A DNA stretch of 64,000 nt from Allostella sp. ATCC 35155 (GTDB lineage: Bacteria > Pseudomonadota > Alphaproteobacteria > ATCC43930 > Allostellaceae), in assembly GCA_006738865.1 (NCBI GenBank), contig AP019701.1, positions 1,360,001 through 1,424,000 on the forward strand, written 5' to 3'. The stretch's first letter is position 1. Each line of letters begins with the position of its first letter. The notes beneath the pieces were generated by a model. It saw nothing but the letters and a program-made list of their open reading frames with translations, was not told the origin of the DNA and searched no databases. Shown piece after piece: positions 16,998-24,309 of the stretch. The position numbers were made by a program, and so were the translations under genes.

Positions 16998-17120
16998 TTG
17001 CGGGGCAACGGCTGCCGCCCGCCCGGCGAGATGGGGCTATCGCCGACGGGCGGCGTCGTTCTTATATACCCGTCATGTGACGGCGCTGGCCGACAGCTCA
17101 GACGGAAACCGGGATCCCCG

Positions 17121-17384
17121 ATGGCACAGGTCGAGATCTATTCCAGCCCCTGGTGCGGCTATTGCGCCCGCGCCAAGAGCCTCTTGGACCGCAAGGGCGT
17201 GCAGTATGTCGAGATCGACGTCGACGCCGACACCAAGCGGCGCCAGGAGATGACGCAGCGCGCTGGCGGGCGGACCAGCGTGCCGCAGATCTTCATCGAC
17301 GGCCGCCATGTCGGCGGCTGCGACGACATCTTCGCGCTGGATCGCGCGCAGAAGCTGGACCCCTTGCTGGAGGGACGGGCATGA
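17121..17384 (+). CDS. grxC: glutaredoxin 3
   Basis: An 87-residue glutaredoxin with the dithiol active site CGYC (in SSPWCGYCARAKSLL), the cis-proline motif TSVPQIFI and the GGCDD glutathione-contact segment. It reduces disulfides using glutathione in the cytosol. The start at 17121 gives the standard length. Its stop overlaps the next gene's ATG (ATGA at 17381). The grxC / nitrilase-family / DUF1178 order is common in alphaproteobacteria. Confidence 0.95.
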   Translation: MAQVEIYSSPWCGYCARAKSLLDRKGVQYVEIDVDADTKRRQEMTQRAGGRTSVPQIFIDGRHVGGCDDIFALDRAQKLDPLLEGRA

Positions 17385-18250
17385 GCGCGAATCCGCTCGG
17401 CGGCAGCTTCCGGGCCGCCTGCATCCAGATGACGACGGGGCGCGACATGGCGCCCAACATCGAGACGGTCGCCCGGATGACGCGCGAGGCCCGCAGCGCC
17501 GGGGCCGACCTCGTGATGACGCCCGAGGTCTGCAACATCATCGAGCCGAACCGTCAGGCGCAGCTCGGGAAGGTCCGCTTCGAGGGCGAGGATCCCATGC
17601 TGGCGGCCGGCCGGGATCTCGCGCGGGAGACGGGGGTCTGGTTGCTGCTGGGTTCGCTCGCGGTCCGTGCCGAAGGCGAGGAACGCTTGGCCAACCGCTC
17701 GATCCTGCTGTCGCCCAAGGGCGAGATCGTCGCGCGTTACGACAAGATCCACATGTTCGACGTCGACCTGGCGGGTGGCGAGAGCTATCGCGAGAGCAAC
17801 CGCTTCCGCCCGGGCGAGCAGGCGGTCCTGGCCGACCTGCCCTGGGGCCGGCTCGGCATGACGATCTGCTACGACATGCGCTTCGCCTACCTCTACCGGG
17901 CGCTGGCCCATGCCGGGGCGACCCTGCTGTCGGTGCCGGCAGCCTTCACCGTGCCCACGGGGCGCGCCCACTGGCACGTCCTGCTGCGCGCGCGGGCGAT
18001 CGAGACCGGCTGCTTCCTCTTCGCGCCCGCCCAGACCGGCGAGCATGCCGAGGGGCGGCGGACATACGGCCACTCGCTCATCGTCTCGCCCTGGGGCGAG
18101 GTGCTGGCCGACGGCGGTGAGGAGCTGGGGTTCGTCCTGGCGGAGATCGACATGGCCAAGGTGGCGGAGGCGCGCCGGATGGTGCCGGCGCTCGGCCATG
18201 ACCGACCCTTCGCGTCGGCCGAGGCGCCCGCGGCGCGGGCGGCCGAGTAG
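17381..18250 (+). CDS. carbon-nitrogen hydrolase (nitrilase superfamily, Nit1/Nit2-like)
   Basis: A 289-residue amidohydrolase with the Glu-Lys-Cys triad visible: E about 49 (MTPEVCN), K about 121 (YDKIHMFDVDL) and C about 162 (TICYDMRF). The YDKIHMFDVDL segment is characteristic of Nit1/Nit2-type enzymes, which hydrolyse deaminated glutathione or omega-amides. Its overlap with grxC fits a glutathione-related repair role. The exact substrate is inferred from family and context. Confidence 0.9.
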   Translation: MSANPLGGSFRAACIQMTTGRDMAPNIETVARMTREARSAGADLVMTPEVCNIIEPNRQAQLGKVRFEGEDPMLAAGRDLARETGVWLLLGSLAVRAEGEERLANRSILLSPKGEIVARYDKIHMFDVDLAGGESYRESNRFRPGEQAVLADLPWGRLGMTICYDMRFAYLYRALAHAGATLLSVPAAFTVPTGRAHWHVLLRARAIETGCFLFAPAQTGEHAEGRRTYGHSLIVSPWGEVLADGGEELGFVLAEIDMAKVAEARRMVPALGHDRPFASAEAPAARAAE

Positions 18251-18263
18251 CGGGCGCGCATCG

Positions 18264-18734
18264 ATGATCCTGTTCAACCTGCGCTGCGCGGAGGGCCATA
18301 CGTTCGAGGCCTGGTTCCGCAATGGCGACACCTACGAGCGTCAGGCGAAGGCCAAGGCGGTCGCCTGTCCGCTCTGCGGCAGCCATTCCGTCGAGAAGGC
18401 CCTGATGGCGCCGCGGATCGCCAAGAAGCGCGGACGCGAGGAGGCCCCGCAGCAGGCGGTCGCCCCGGTCGCGCCCGGTGGTGGCGAAATGCCGGCGGAG
18501 GACCGGGCCAAGGCGGCCGAGTTGCTGCGGGCGCTGCGCGAGGCGCGCCGGCTGGTCGAGGCCAATTGCGACTATGTCGGCGACCGTTTCGCCGAGGAGG
18601 CGCGCCGCATCCATTACGGCGAGGTCGAGAAGCACGGCATCTACGGCGAATCGACGCTAGAGGAGGCCCGCGCGCTAGCCGACGAGGGCATCGAGTTCGG
18701 CCGGATTCCCTGGCTGCCGCGGGCCGATCAATGA
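18264..18734 (+). CDS. DUF1178 family protein
   Basis: A 156-residue protein of unknown function. The N-terminus MILFNLRCAEGHTFEAWFRN and CPLCGSHSVEKALMAPRI give a C-x(n)-CPLC arrangement resembling a zinc ribbon, and the C-terminal half ends with the conserved GEVEKHGIYGESTLEEA and GIEFGRIPWLPRAD. DUF1178 genes usually sit beside grxC and the nitrilase homologue in alphaproteobacteria, as here. It starts 13 bp after the nitrilase-family gene. Confidence 0.92.
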   Translation: MILFNLRCAEGHTFEAWFRNGDTYERQAKAKAVACPLCGSHSVEKALMAPRIAKKRGREEAPQQAVAPVAPGGGEMPAEDRAKAAELLRALREARRLVEANCDYVGDRFAEEARRIHYGEVEKHGIYGESTLEEARALADEGIEFGRIPWLPRADQ

Positions 18735-18752
18735 GTGGCAGGCGGGAGGTGC

Positions 18753-18781
18753 TTGCACCCCGCCGCGGCAGGCGCTAGCTT
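18753..18781 (+). promoter_or_regulatory. promoter of the peptide/methyltransferase/ATP-grasp locus (predicted)
   Basis: TTGCAC (18753-18758), 17-nt spacer, TAGCTT (18776-18781). Its layout matches the promoter before the first metZ gene. The predicted start falls at about 18788, on an ATG that opens a 24-codon ORF ending at 18862. Confidence 0.5.
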
Positions 18782-18787
18782 CCGGTC

Positions 18788-18862
18788 ATGGTCGATCGCA
18801 TCGCTTCCCGCCGTCCGGGCATGTCCCGATTTTACGGCCGCTGGTTTCCACCGGCGGCCTAG
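18788..18862 (+). CDS. possible leaderless 24-residue leader peptide
   Basis: The ORF runs from an ATG at the predicted transcription start to TAG and has no Shine-Dalgarno. It encodes MVDRIASRRPGM followed by SRFYGRWFPPAA, which has clustered aromatic residues. A hairpin with a short T-run (18894-18924) lies 31 bp further on. The layout resembles a leader peptide plus attenuator, but it could be a chance ORF. No product is known. Confidence 0.25.
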   Translation: MVDRIASRRPGMSRFYGRWFPPAA

Positions 18863-18893
18863 GCAAGCACGACCCCACGATCAACCCTGCCAC

Positions 18894-18924
18894 AGCCGCC
18901 CGGACCCGACCGAGGCGGCTTTCT
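18894..18924 (+). terminator. hairpin, possible attenuator
   Basis: AGCCGCC (18894-18900) pairs with GGCGGCT (18914-18920), with an inner CGG/CCG extension and a single bulged A, followed by TTTCT. The weak T-run makes it a partial terminator at best. Two more perfect small hairpins follow in the leader: ATTCCGG/CCGGAAT (18927-18944) and GGCACC/GGTGCC (18949-18965). The leader is thus strongly structured before the 54-residue peptide gene. Confidence 0.45.
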
Positions 18925-18999
18925 CCATTCCGGCAGACCGGAATTCGAGGCACCGCCAAGGTGCCGGGCGGCCTCCACCCGAACGTCCAGGAGGCTACC

Positions 19000-19164
19000 A
19001 TGTTCGATTTCGACGTCGTCACCGGCCCGACCCAGGGCACCCTGCAGCCTGCGCCGGCCGTCGCGCCGGCCGAACCCAGCCGCCCGGCCGATGCCCCGGC
19101 GCGCGCGCCGGCATCCGAGGCGGTTCCGCGACGGGAGGACCGCGATGCACGGCACGCTGCCTGA
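19000..19164 (+). CDS. small peptide (54 aa), candidate substrate of the adjacent enzymes
   Basis: A short gene with an excellent ribosome site (AGGAGG, 7 nt before the ATG at 19000) and strong GC-rich third positions over its first about 40 codons. The product starts MFDFDVVTGPTQGTLQPAP, continues as an Ala/Pro-rich stretch and ends in a charged tail (RREDRDARHAA). It overlaps the methyltransferase start by 20 bp. I do not recognise the sequence. Its place at the head of a methyltransferase / ATP-grasp / methyltransferase cluster makes a modified-peptide precursor plausible but unproven; a regulatory leader is the main alternative. Confidence 0.6.
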   Translation: MFDFDVVTGPTQGTLQPAPAVAPAEPSRPADAPARAPASEAVPRREDRDARHAA

Positions 19165-19984
19165 GCCCGCCGCCGGCGGACTCTGTCGACCGCTCGCGCG
19201 GACCTCCGACTTCACGGCAATCGCCGCGCGCTACGACGCCTCGCGCGACCTGCCGCCGGCCCTGCTGGACCGCGCCTTCGACCGCTTCGCCGCGGCCGGG
19301 CTGCTGCCGCCGGATTCCACGGTTCTCGATCCGGGTTGCGGCACCGGACAGATCTCGCTGCCGCTTGCCGCCCGCGGGCATCGCGTGATCGGCTTCGACG
19401 TCTCGCCCGCCATGATCACCATCGCCCGCGCCAAGGCCGCGCCCGGGCCGGATGCCGACTACCGGGTCGGGGACGTCCGAAGGCTGCCGCTGCCCGACGC
19501 CAGCATCGATGCGGTCGTCGTCTCCAAGCTGTTCCAGCATGTCGGCGACTGGCAGGACGGGTGCCGCGAACTGCTGCGGGTCCTGCGGCCCGGCGGCGCC
19601 TTCATCCACATCGCCGAGCGCGGCGCCTTCGCCAATCCGGTGCGGCGCTACTTCGCCGCCATGGCTGAGGGCATGGGCTTCGGCGACCAGTTTCCGGGAA
19701 TGCGGTCACGCGGCGAACTGGTCGATCTCCTCGCGCTCTGCGGCACGGTGCCCGCGACGGTGGCCCTCGACGACCTCGGCTGGCGCAAGCGCGTGCGCTA
19801 CGGCGACGCGTGGGCCGAGTTCCGCGACCGGCTGTTCGCGGAGTTCTGGTACCTGCCGGACGCGGCCTATGTCCAGATCCTGGAGGATACGGCCCGCTGG
19901 ATCGATGCCCAGCCCGACGGGGCGGACACGATCGCGGAACTGAACCCCTGGCTGTCGGCCGACGTCGTGCGCAAGCCGGCATAG
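19145..19984 (+). CDS. class I SAM-dependent methyltransferase (peptide-cluster copy 1)
   Basis: A 279-residue methyltransferase. Motif I VLDPGCGTGQIS (about residues 60-71), acidic loop GFDVSPAMI, motif II-like VGDVRRLPLPDASIDAVVVS and motif III LRVLRPGGAFIHIAE are all intact, placing it in the Methyltransf_11 group. GGGAGG precedes the ATG at 19145. It overlaps the end of the small peptide gene. The C-terminal third (WRKRVRYGDAWAEFRDRLF) is not a family I can name. The substrate is unknown; the neighbouring peptide is a candidate. Confidence 0.87.
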   Translation: MHGTLPEPAAGGLCRPLARTSDFTAIAARYDASRDLPPALLDRAFDRFAAAGLLPPDSTVLDPGCGTGQISLPLAARGHRVIGFDVSPAMITIARAKAAPGPDADYRVGDVRRLPLPDASIDAVVVSKLFQHVGDWQDGCRELLRVLRPGGAFIHIAERGAFANPVRRYFAAMAEGMGFGDQFPGMRSRGELVDLLALCGTVPATVALDDLGWRKRVRYGDAWAEFRDRLFAEFWYLPDAAYVQILEDTARWIDAQPDGADTIAELNPWLSADVVRKPA

Positions 19985-20052
19985 TTCTGGCCGGGCCTGC
20001 GGTCGCGGACTAGTCTCGCCGCCCGGCGCAGGACCACGAATCGAGTTGGATC

Positions 20053-22299
20053 ATGGCGGCCAAGGATCGAGCAGGATCGGCGCCGGCCGCGGGCGCGGCG
20101 GGTTTGCCGGCGGATGTCGAGGCCGAACTCGGGCGGGCCCGCGCGCTGCTCGCTGCCGGCACTGCCGCCGAGGCGGTGCCGATCCTTCTGCGTATGGCCG
20201 AGCAAGGCCCGCCGCGTCTCGCGGTCTGGCTGAGCCTGGCCGAGGCGCTGATCGTCGTCGGCGACATCGAACGTGTCGACACCCTCCTGCGCCGCATGCG
20301 ACAGGCCGGAGCGGCGGGAGAGGCGCTGGACACGCTGGATCGCCGCTACCGGGCCCTCCTGCGCGAGCGCTGCGGCGTCCACCAGCTCGGCGCGCCGGTC
20401 GTGACGCCGGGCTGGCCGGCGGACCGGGCCCAGCCGGCGCTGATCGTCCGGCTGCGTGTCGTGTGCCCGCCGCGCCTCGATCTCGATGCGCTGGAGCGAA
20501 AGCTGGCCGAGGGTTTCGGCTTTGCGATGCCGCCCGCGGCGGCGTCCGCCGGCGGTACGGCGGAGCGGGTCGCGGATCTGATGCTCCGGCTGGTGGTCGC
20601 CCTGCAGCAGGCCGCGAGCCTGCCGGCCTTCGACGAGGGCCGCCTGCTGTGCGGGACCGAGCCTGGCGAATACATGCTGTTCGCTCCGGCAGGCGAGGAC
20701 GCGGCCGCCATCGTCGCGATGAATGCCGCAGCGTCCATCGTCGGCCGATTCCTCGCTGCCGGATCGGGACCGGCCGACTGGCGGGTGGCCCAGGATCGTT
20801 TCTCCGAGGGGGCCGGCCAGTTGCTGGAACGGCTGCGGCAGGCGGCCTCGCCGACCGGCAACGGCGTCCACTATCTGCGGGCCGCGCATCGCATGGGCGT
20901 ACCCTGGCGGCGCTACGGCGGCCACGTCTTCCAGATCGGGCAGGGCGTGCACGCCCGCTGGCTCGACAGCAGCCTGACCGATCGGACCCCGTCGGTCGGC
21001 GTGACGATGGCACAGAACAAGATGGTCACGGCGACGATCCTGCGTCGTGCCGGTCTGCCCGCGCCGCCGCACGGCCGGGCGCCGACCCTCGAAGCCGCGC
21101 GCACGGTCGCCGAGCGCCTCGGCTATCCGGTCGTGGTGAAGCCGGCGAACCGGGATGGCGGCATCGGCGTCGCCGCCGGGCTGGAGGACGAGGCGGCGCT
21201 CGCCCGTGCCTTCGCCACGGCGCGCGAACTGGCCGAGGAGGTCCTGGTCGAGAAGCATGTCGAAGGCGACGACTATCGCCTCGTCGTCATGGATGGCCGG
21301 GTCACCTGGGCGATCGAGCGGGTGCCGGGCGGCGTCCGCGGCGACGGCCGCAGCACCCTGGCCGAGCTGCTGGCAGCCCTCAATGCCGATCCGCGCCGCG
21401 GCGACGGCAAGTCGGCGTCGCTGCAGCGGGTAGACTGGGACGAGGAGGCGGCCCATCTCGCCGCTCGTCATGGCCTGACGCTCGAATCGGTGCCGGCCGC
21501 CGGCCGTTTCGTCCGCCTGCGCCGCATCACCAACGTCGCGCGCGGCGGCATGCCGGTACCCTTTCCGCTCGAGCGGGTGCACCCGGAGAATATCCGGCTC
21601 GCGATCCGGGCCGCCGACGCCCTGCGGCTCGACCTCGCAGGCATCGACTTCATCACGCCCGACATCGGCCGGCCCTGGCACGAGGTCGGCGGGGCGATCA
21701 ACGAGGTCAACGCACGGCCGAGCCTGGGCCTCATCACCGCCGGCCATCTCTTCGGCGAGATCGTCGACTGGCTCCTGGCGGGCGGCGATGGCCGTATCCC
21801 CATCGTCGCGGTGGTCGGGGATGCCGACGGGCTGGCCGAGCCGCTCGCCCGGCGCATCCACGCCATGATGCTCGAGCGCGGCCTCGTGGCCGGGCTCGCG
21901 GTCGGCGCGGGCGCCTGGGTCGGATCGCGACAGGTCGCCTGGGACGACCGGCGGGGGGAGGCGGGGGGCGCGCTGCTGCTGACCGACCGCAACGTCGAGG
22001 CGGCGGTGCTTGCGATGCCGCTCGCCGGGCTGGACGTCGCCGGCGCGCCCTTCGATCGCTGCAGCGTCCTCGTGCGCCTCGGCGGCGCCGGGCCGCCGGA
22101 CCTCTTCGAGGCCGGGCTGGCCGGGCGTGCGGCCGACGCGATCGTGGCGGCGGCGGGCGAGATCGCGCGTCTCGACGGGTGCGGCACCGCACGGCGCATC
22201 CCCGTCGTCCTGGTTGGCGCGGATCGGTCGATGCGGATCGAGCGCCTGGCGGCGGCAGTGGCCGAAGGGCTGGCGGCAACGGATGGGAAGCACCGATGA
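20053..22299 (+). CDS. cyanophycin synthetase-like ATP-grasp ligase with degenerate Mur-ligase tail
   Basis: A 748-residue protein in three parts. Residues about 20-105 are helical, TPR-like. Residues about 300-575 are an ATP-grasp domain resembling CphA: YPVVVKPANRDGGIGVAAG, VLVEKHVEGDDYRLVVMDGR, GDGRSTLAELLAALNADPRR and the metal-binding GGAINEVNARPSLG. The last 165 residues follow CphA's Mur-ligase domain (IPIVAVVGDADG, WVGSRQVAWDD), but the P-loop lysine is lost (GDADGLAE where GTNGKTT is expected). This suggests a single-reaction carboxylate-amine ligase. A -10-like TAGTCT lies at 20011. Its stop overlaps the next methyltransferase (ATGA). Confidence 0.88.
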   Translation: MAAKDRAGSAPAAGAAGLPADVEAELGRARALLAAGTAAEAVPILLRMAEQGPPRLAVWLSLAEALIVVGDIERVDTLLRRMRQAGAAGEALDTLDRRYRALLRERCGVHQLGAPVVTPGWPADRAQPALIVRLRVVCPPRLDLDALERKLAEGFGFAMPPAAASAGGTAERVADLMLRLVVALQQAASLPAFDEGRLLCGTEPGEYMLFAPAGEDAAAIVAMNAAASIVGRFLAAGSGPADWRVAQDRFSEGAGQLLERLRQAASPTGNGVHYLRAAHRMGVPWRRYGGHVFQIGQGVHARWLDSSLTDRTPSVGVTMAQNKMVTATILRRAGLPAPPHGRAPTLEAARTVAERLGYPVVVKPANRDGGIGVAAGLEDEAALARAFATARELAEEVLVEKHVEGDDYRLVVMDGRVTWAIERVPGGVRGDGRSTLAELLAALNADPRRGDGKSASLQRVDWDEEAAHLAARHGLTLESVPAAGRFVRLRRITNVARGGMPVPFPLERVHPENIRLAIRAADALRLDLAGIDFITPDIGRPWHEVGGAINEVNARPSLGLITAGHLFGEIVDWLLAGGDGRIPIVAVVGDADGLAEPLARRIHAMMLERGLVAGLAVGAGAWVGSRQVAWDDRRGEAGGALLLTDRNVEAAVLAMPLAGLDVAGAPFDRCSVLVRLGGAGPPDLFEAGLAGRAADAIVAAAGEIARLDGCGTARRIPVVLVGADRSMRIERLAAAVAEGLAATDGKHR

Positions 22300-23129
22300 G
22301 CGAGGAGGCCGCCGCTGCGGCGAACTGGAGCAAGGCCAGCCGGCAATGGTCGCTGGTCGCCTCGCCGCTGCGCCCCGATGCCGGCGACATCGCCTTCGTG
22401 GAGGGCATCATCGGCCGATGGACGGCGAAGGCCGGCCGGGCGCCGCGCGCGCTGCTGCTCGGCGTTACGGCCGAACTGGCGACCTGCGCCTGGCCGGCCG
22501 GGACGCGGCTGACGGCGCTCGACAATTCCCAGGCGATGATCGGCGCCCTGTGGCCGGCGCCGGGGCTGGCCGAAGGCGCGCGCGTGGTCTGTGGCGACTG
22601 GCGGGCGATGCCGCTCGCCGACGCCAGCATCGACATCGCGGTCGGCGATGGCTGCTACACCGCGGCGCCGTACGGGGATGGGGCCACCATCAGCCGCGAG
22701 GTCGCCCGCGTGCTGGATCCCGAGGGCGTGTTCGCGATCCGCACCTTCGGCAGCCCGGACCGTCGCGAGCGCCTGGAAGAGCTGGCCGACGCCGTGGCGG
22801 CGGGCGAAGTGGGCAACGTGCACGCCCTGAAATGGCGGATTGCGGCGGTGGTTCAGCCTTCGGTGGCGGCCGGGGCGCGCCTCGGCGACATCTGGATCGC
22901 CTTCCAGGCGCTGCGCCCGGCGGTCGCGCGAATGGAGGGGGGGCCCGGATGGAGCGAGCCCGAACTCGGCACGCTCGATCGCTACCGCGACAACGACCTG
23001 CGCTTCTTCTTCCCGACCGCAGGGGAGTTTCGTGCCGTCACCGAGCCCTGGCTGGTGGAGGAACAGCGCAGCCAGGGCGAGTATCCGTTGGCCGAACGCT
23101 GCCTGCGCTACGTCTTCCGCCGTCGCTGA
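22296..23129 (+). CDS. SAM-dependent methyltransferase-like protein (peptide-cluster copy 2)
   Basis: A 277-residue protein translationally coupled to the ATP-grasp gene. The fold pattern is class I methyltransferase, but motif I is degenerate (ALLLGVTAELATCAWP instead of a DxGxGxG turn). The acidic loop LTALDNSQAMIGALWP and the downstream VVCGDWRAMPLADASIDIAVGDG and VARVLDPEGVFAIRTFG are kept. It may bind SAM weakly or have another role. It ends 19 bp from the convergent PLDc_N gene and closes the cassette. Confidence 0.8.
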   Translation: MSEEAAAAANWSKASRQWSLVASPLRPDAGDIAFVEGIIGRWTAKAGRAPRALLLGVTAELATCAWPAGTRLTALDNSQAMIGALWPAPGLAEGARVVCGDWRAMPLADASIDIAVGDGCYTAAPYGDGATISREVARVLDPEGVFAIRTFGSPDRRERLEELADAVAAGEVGNVHALKWRIAAVVQPSVAAGARLGDIWIAFQALRPAVARMEGGPGWSEPELGTLDRYRDNDLRFFFPTAGEFRAVTEPWLVEEQRSQGEYPLAERCLRYVFRRR

Positions 23130-23148
23130 GGACCCGCAACCGTTCGGT

Positions 23149-23343
23149 TCAGCGGCCGGCGCGGGGTCCGAACAGCAGCTGCGCCAGCAGCCCCAGGAGC
23201 GGGAAGGTGACCACGACCAGGATCCAGATCAGCTTGTAGAGAAAGCCGCTTCGGCTCTGGATGATGTGATAGAGCGCCCAGAGCAGCAGGACGAGATAGA
23301 TCAGCCCGAGGAGGCCGCCGCCGGCGGCGAGTTCGATCGTCAT
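23149..23343 (-). CDS. PLDc_N domain small membrane protein
   Basis: A 64-residue protein with two hydrophobic helices ([19 protein letters not shown] and [20 protein letters not shown]) in the arrangement of the phospholipase D nuclease N-terminal (PLDc_N) family, which also exists as stand-alone small membrane proteins. Its ATG at 23343 overlaps the ubiG stop as ATGA, so it is translated from the ubiG transcript. The function is unknown. Confidence 0.85.
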   Translation of the reverse strand: MTIELAAGGGLLGLIYLVLLLWALYHIIQSRSGFLYKLIWILVVVTFPLLGLLAQLLFGPRAGR

Positions 23344-24140
23344 GCCGGTCCGGTGGGCGGCCGCGTCGCGGCCAGCATGTAGTTGACGTCGAGGTCGCGC
23401 GGCGCCAGCGTCCAGCGCGCCCGCAGGGGATCATAGGCGACCCCGGTCATCGCCGCGACCGAGAGGCCGTTCCGGCGCAGGGCGGCGACGATTTCCGATG
23501 GGCGCACAAACTTGCGCCATTCGTGGGTGCCGCGCGGCAGCCAGCCGAGCACGTACTCCGCGCCGGCGATCGCGAGCAGCCAGGCCTTGGCCGTGCGGTT
23601 CAGGGTAGCGATCGCCATCAGGCCGCCCGGCGCCACGAGGGCGCTGCAGGCGTCGAGGAAGGCGTCCCGGTCGGCGACATGCTCCACCACCTCCATGTTG
23701 AGGACGACGTCGAAACGCTCGCCGGCGGCGACGAGTTCCTCGGCGGTGGCGAAGCGGTAGTCGATGGCGAGCCCCATCCGCTCGGCATGGATGCGCGCGA
23801 CCTCGACGTTGCGCTCGGCGGCGTCGATGCCGGTCACCACCGCCCCGAGGCGTGCCATCGGTTCGGCGAGCAGGCCGCCGCCGCAGCCGATGTCGAGCAG
23901 GCGCAGCCCGGCCAGCGGGCGCAGGTCGCCGGTAGCGCGGCCGAAGCGGGCGGCGATGCGGTTGCGCAGCCATTCCAGGCGCACCGGATTGAAGCGGTGC
24001 AGCGGCCGGAACTTGCCGTCGGGATCCCACCATTCGTCGGCGATCGCCGCGAAGCGCGCGACCTCCGCCGGATCGACGGTGGAGCCGGGGAGCGGACGCT
24101 TGCTGCCGGGATCGCCCTTGGCCCGTGTGGCGGCTGTCAT
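23340..24140 (-). CDS. ubiG: 3-demethylubiquinone-9 3-O-methyltransferase / bifunctional UbiG
   Basis: A 266-residue methyltransferase with the UbiG signatures [19 protein letters not shown] (about residues 37-55), motif [27 protein letters not shown] and NMEVVEHV, then [13 protein letters not shown] near the C-terminus. It carries out both O-methylations of ubiquinone synthesis at the inner membrane. The start at 24140 is taken from the conserved N-terminus and AGAGAGGACC upstream. It is divergent from lysC, the usual alphaproteobacterial arrangement. Confidence 0.95.
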   Translation of the reverse strand: MTAATRAKGDPGSKRPLPGSTVDPAEVARFAAIADEWWDPDGKFRPLHRFNPVRLEWLRNRIAARFGRATGDLRPLAGLRLLDIGCGGGLLAEPMARLGAVVTGIDAAERNVEVARIHAERMGLAIDYRFATAEELVAAGERFDVVLNMEVVEHVADRDAFLDACSALVAPGGLMAIATLNRTAKAWLLAIAGAEYVLGWLPRGTHEWRKFVRPSEIVAALRRNGLSVAAMTGVAYDPLRARWTLAPRDLDVNYMLAATRPPTGPA

Positions 24141-24173
24141 GATCCGTGGTCCTCTCTGGCTCTCTGCTGCCGG

Positions 24174-24221
24174 CTCTCGCGATCCGCCGGGGCGGCCTTG
24201 CCCCGCGGCGGATCGCGAGAG
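24174..24221. repeat. long inverted repeat in the ubiG-lysC divergent region
   Basis: A perfect 15-nt inverted repeat, CTCTCGCGATCCGCC (24174-24188) and GGCGGATCGCGAGAG (24207-24221), continues into a bulged GGGGC/GCCCC extension. The right arm abuts TAAGTA (24222-24227), which with TTGCCC at 24198-24203 (18-nt spacer) makes a possible lysC promoter. It could be an operator over that promoter or a stem-loop in the ubiG leader RNA. Confidence 0.65.
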
Positions 24222-24309
24222 TAAGTATATGGCGGTCGCGGGCGGGCAACGGCTTTCTGCCGAGCCGCCCGCGACTTTTGTTCGTCTACAGTCCGGTGGC
24301 CCAACTCCG

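Noticed and set aside
18735-18999. Possible tRNA gene in the gap after DUF1178
   Set aside because: No acceptor stem, T-loop (GTTCRA) or anticodon arm could be assembled; the structure found fits leader hairpins instead.
20046-23129. A 1027-codon plus-strand frame overlapping the ATP-grasp and second methyltransferase genes
   Set aside because: For most of its length it is an out-of-frame Arg/Gly/Pro-rich shadow. Only its final part is the true second methyltransferase, which has its own coupled ATG at 22296.
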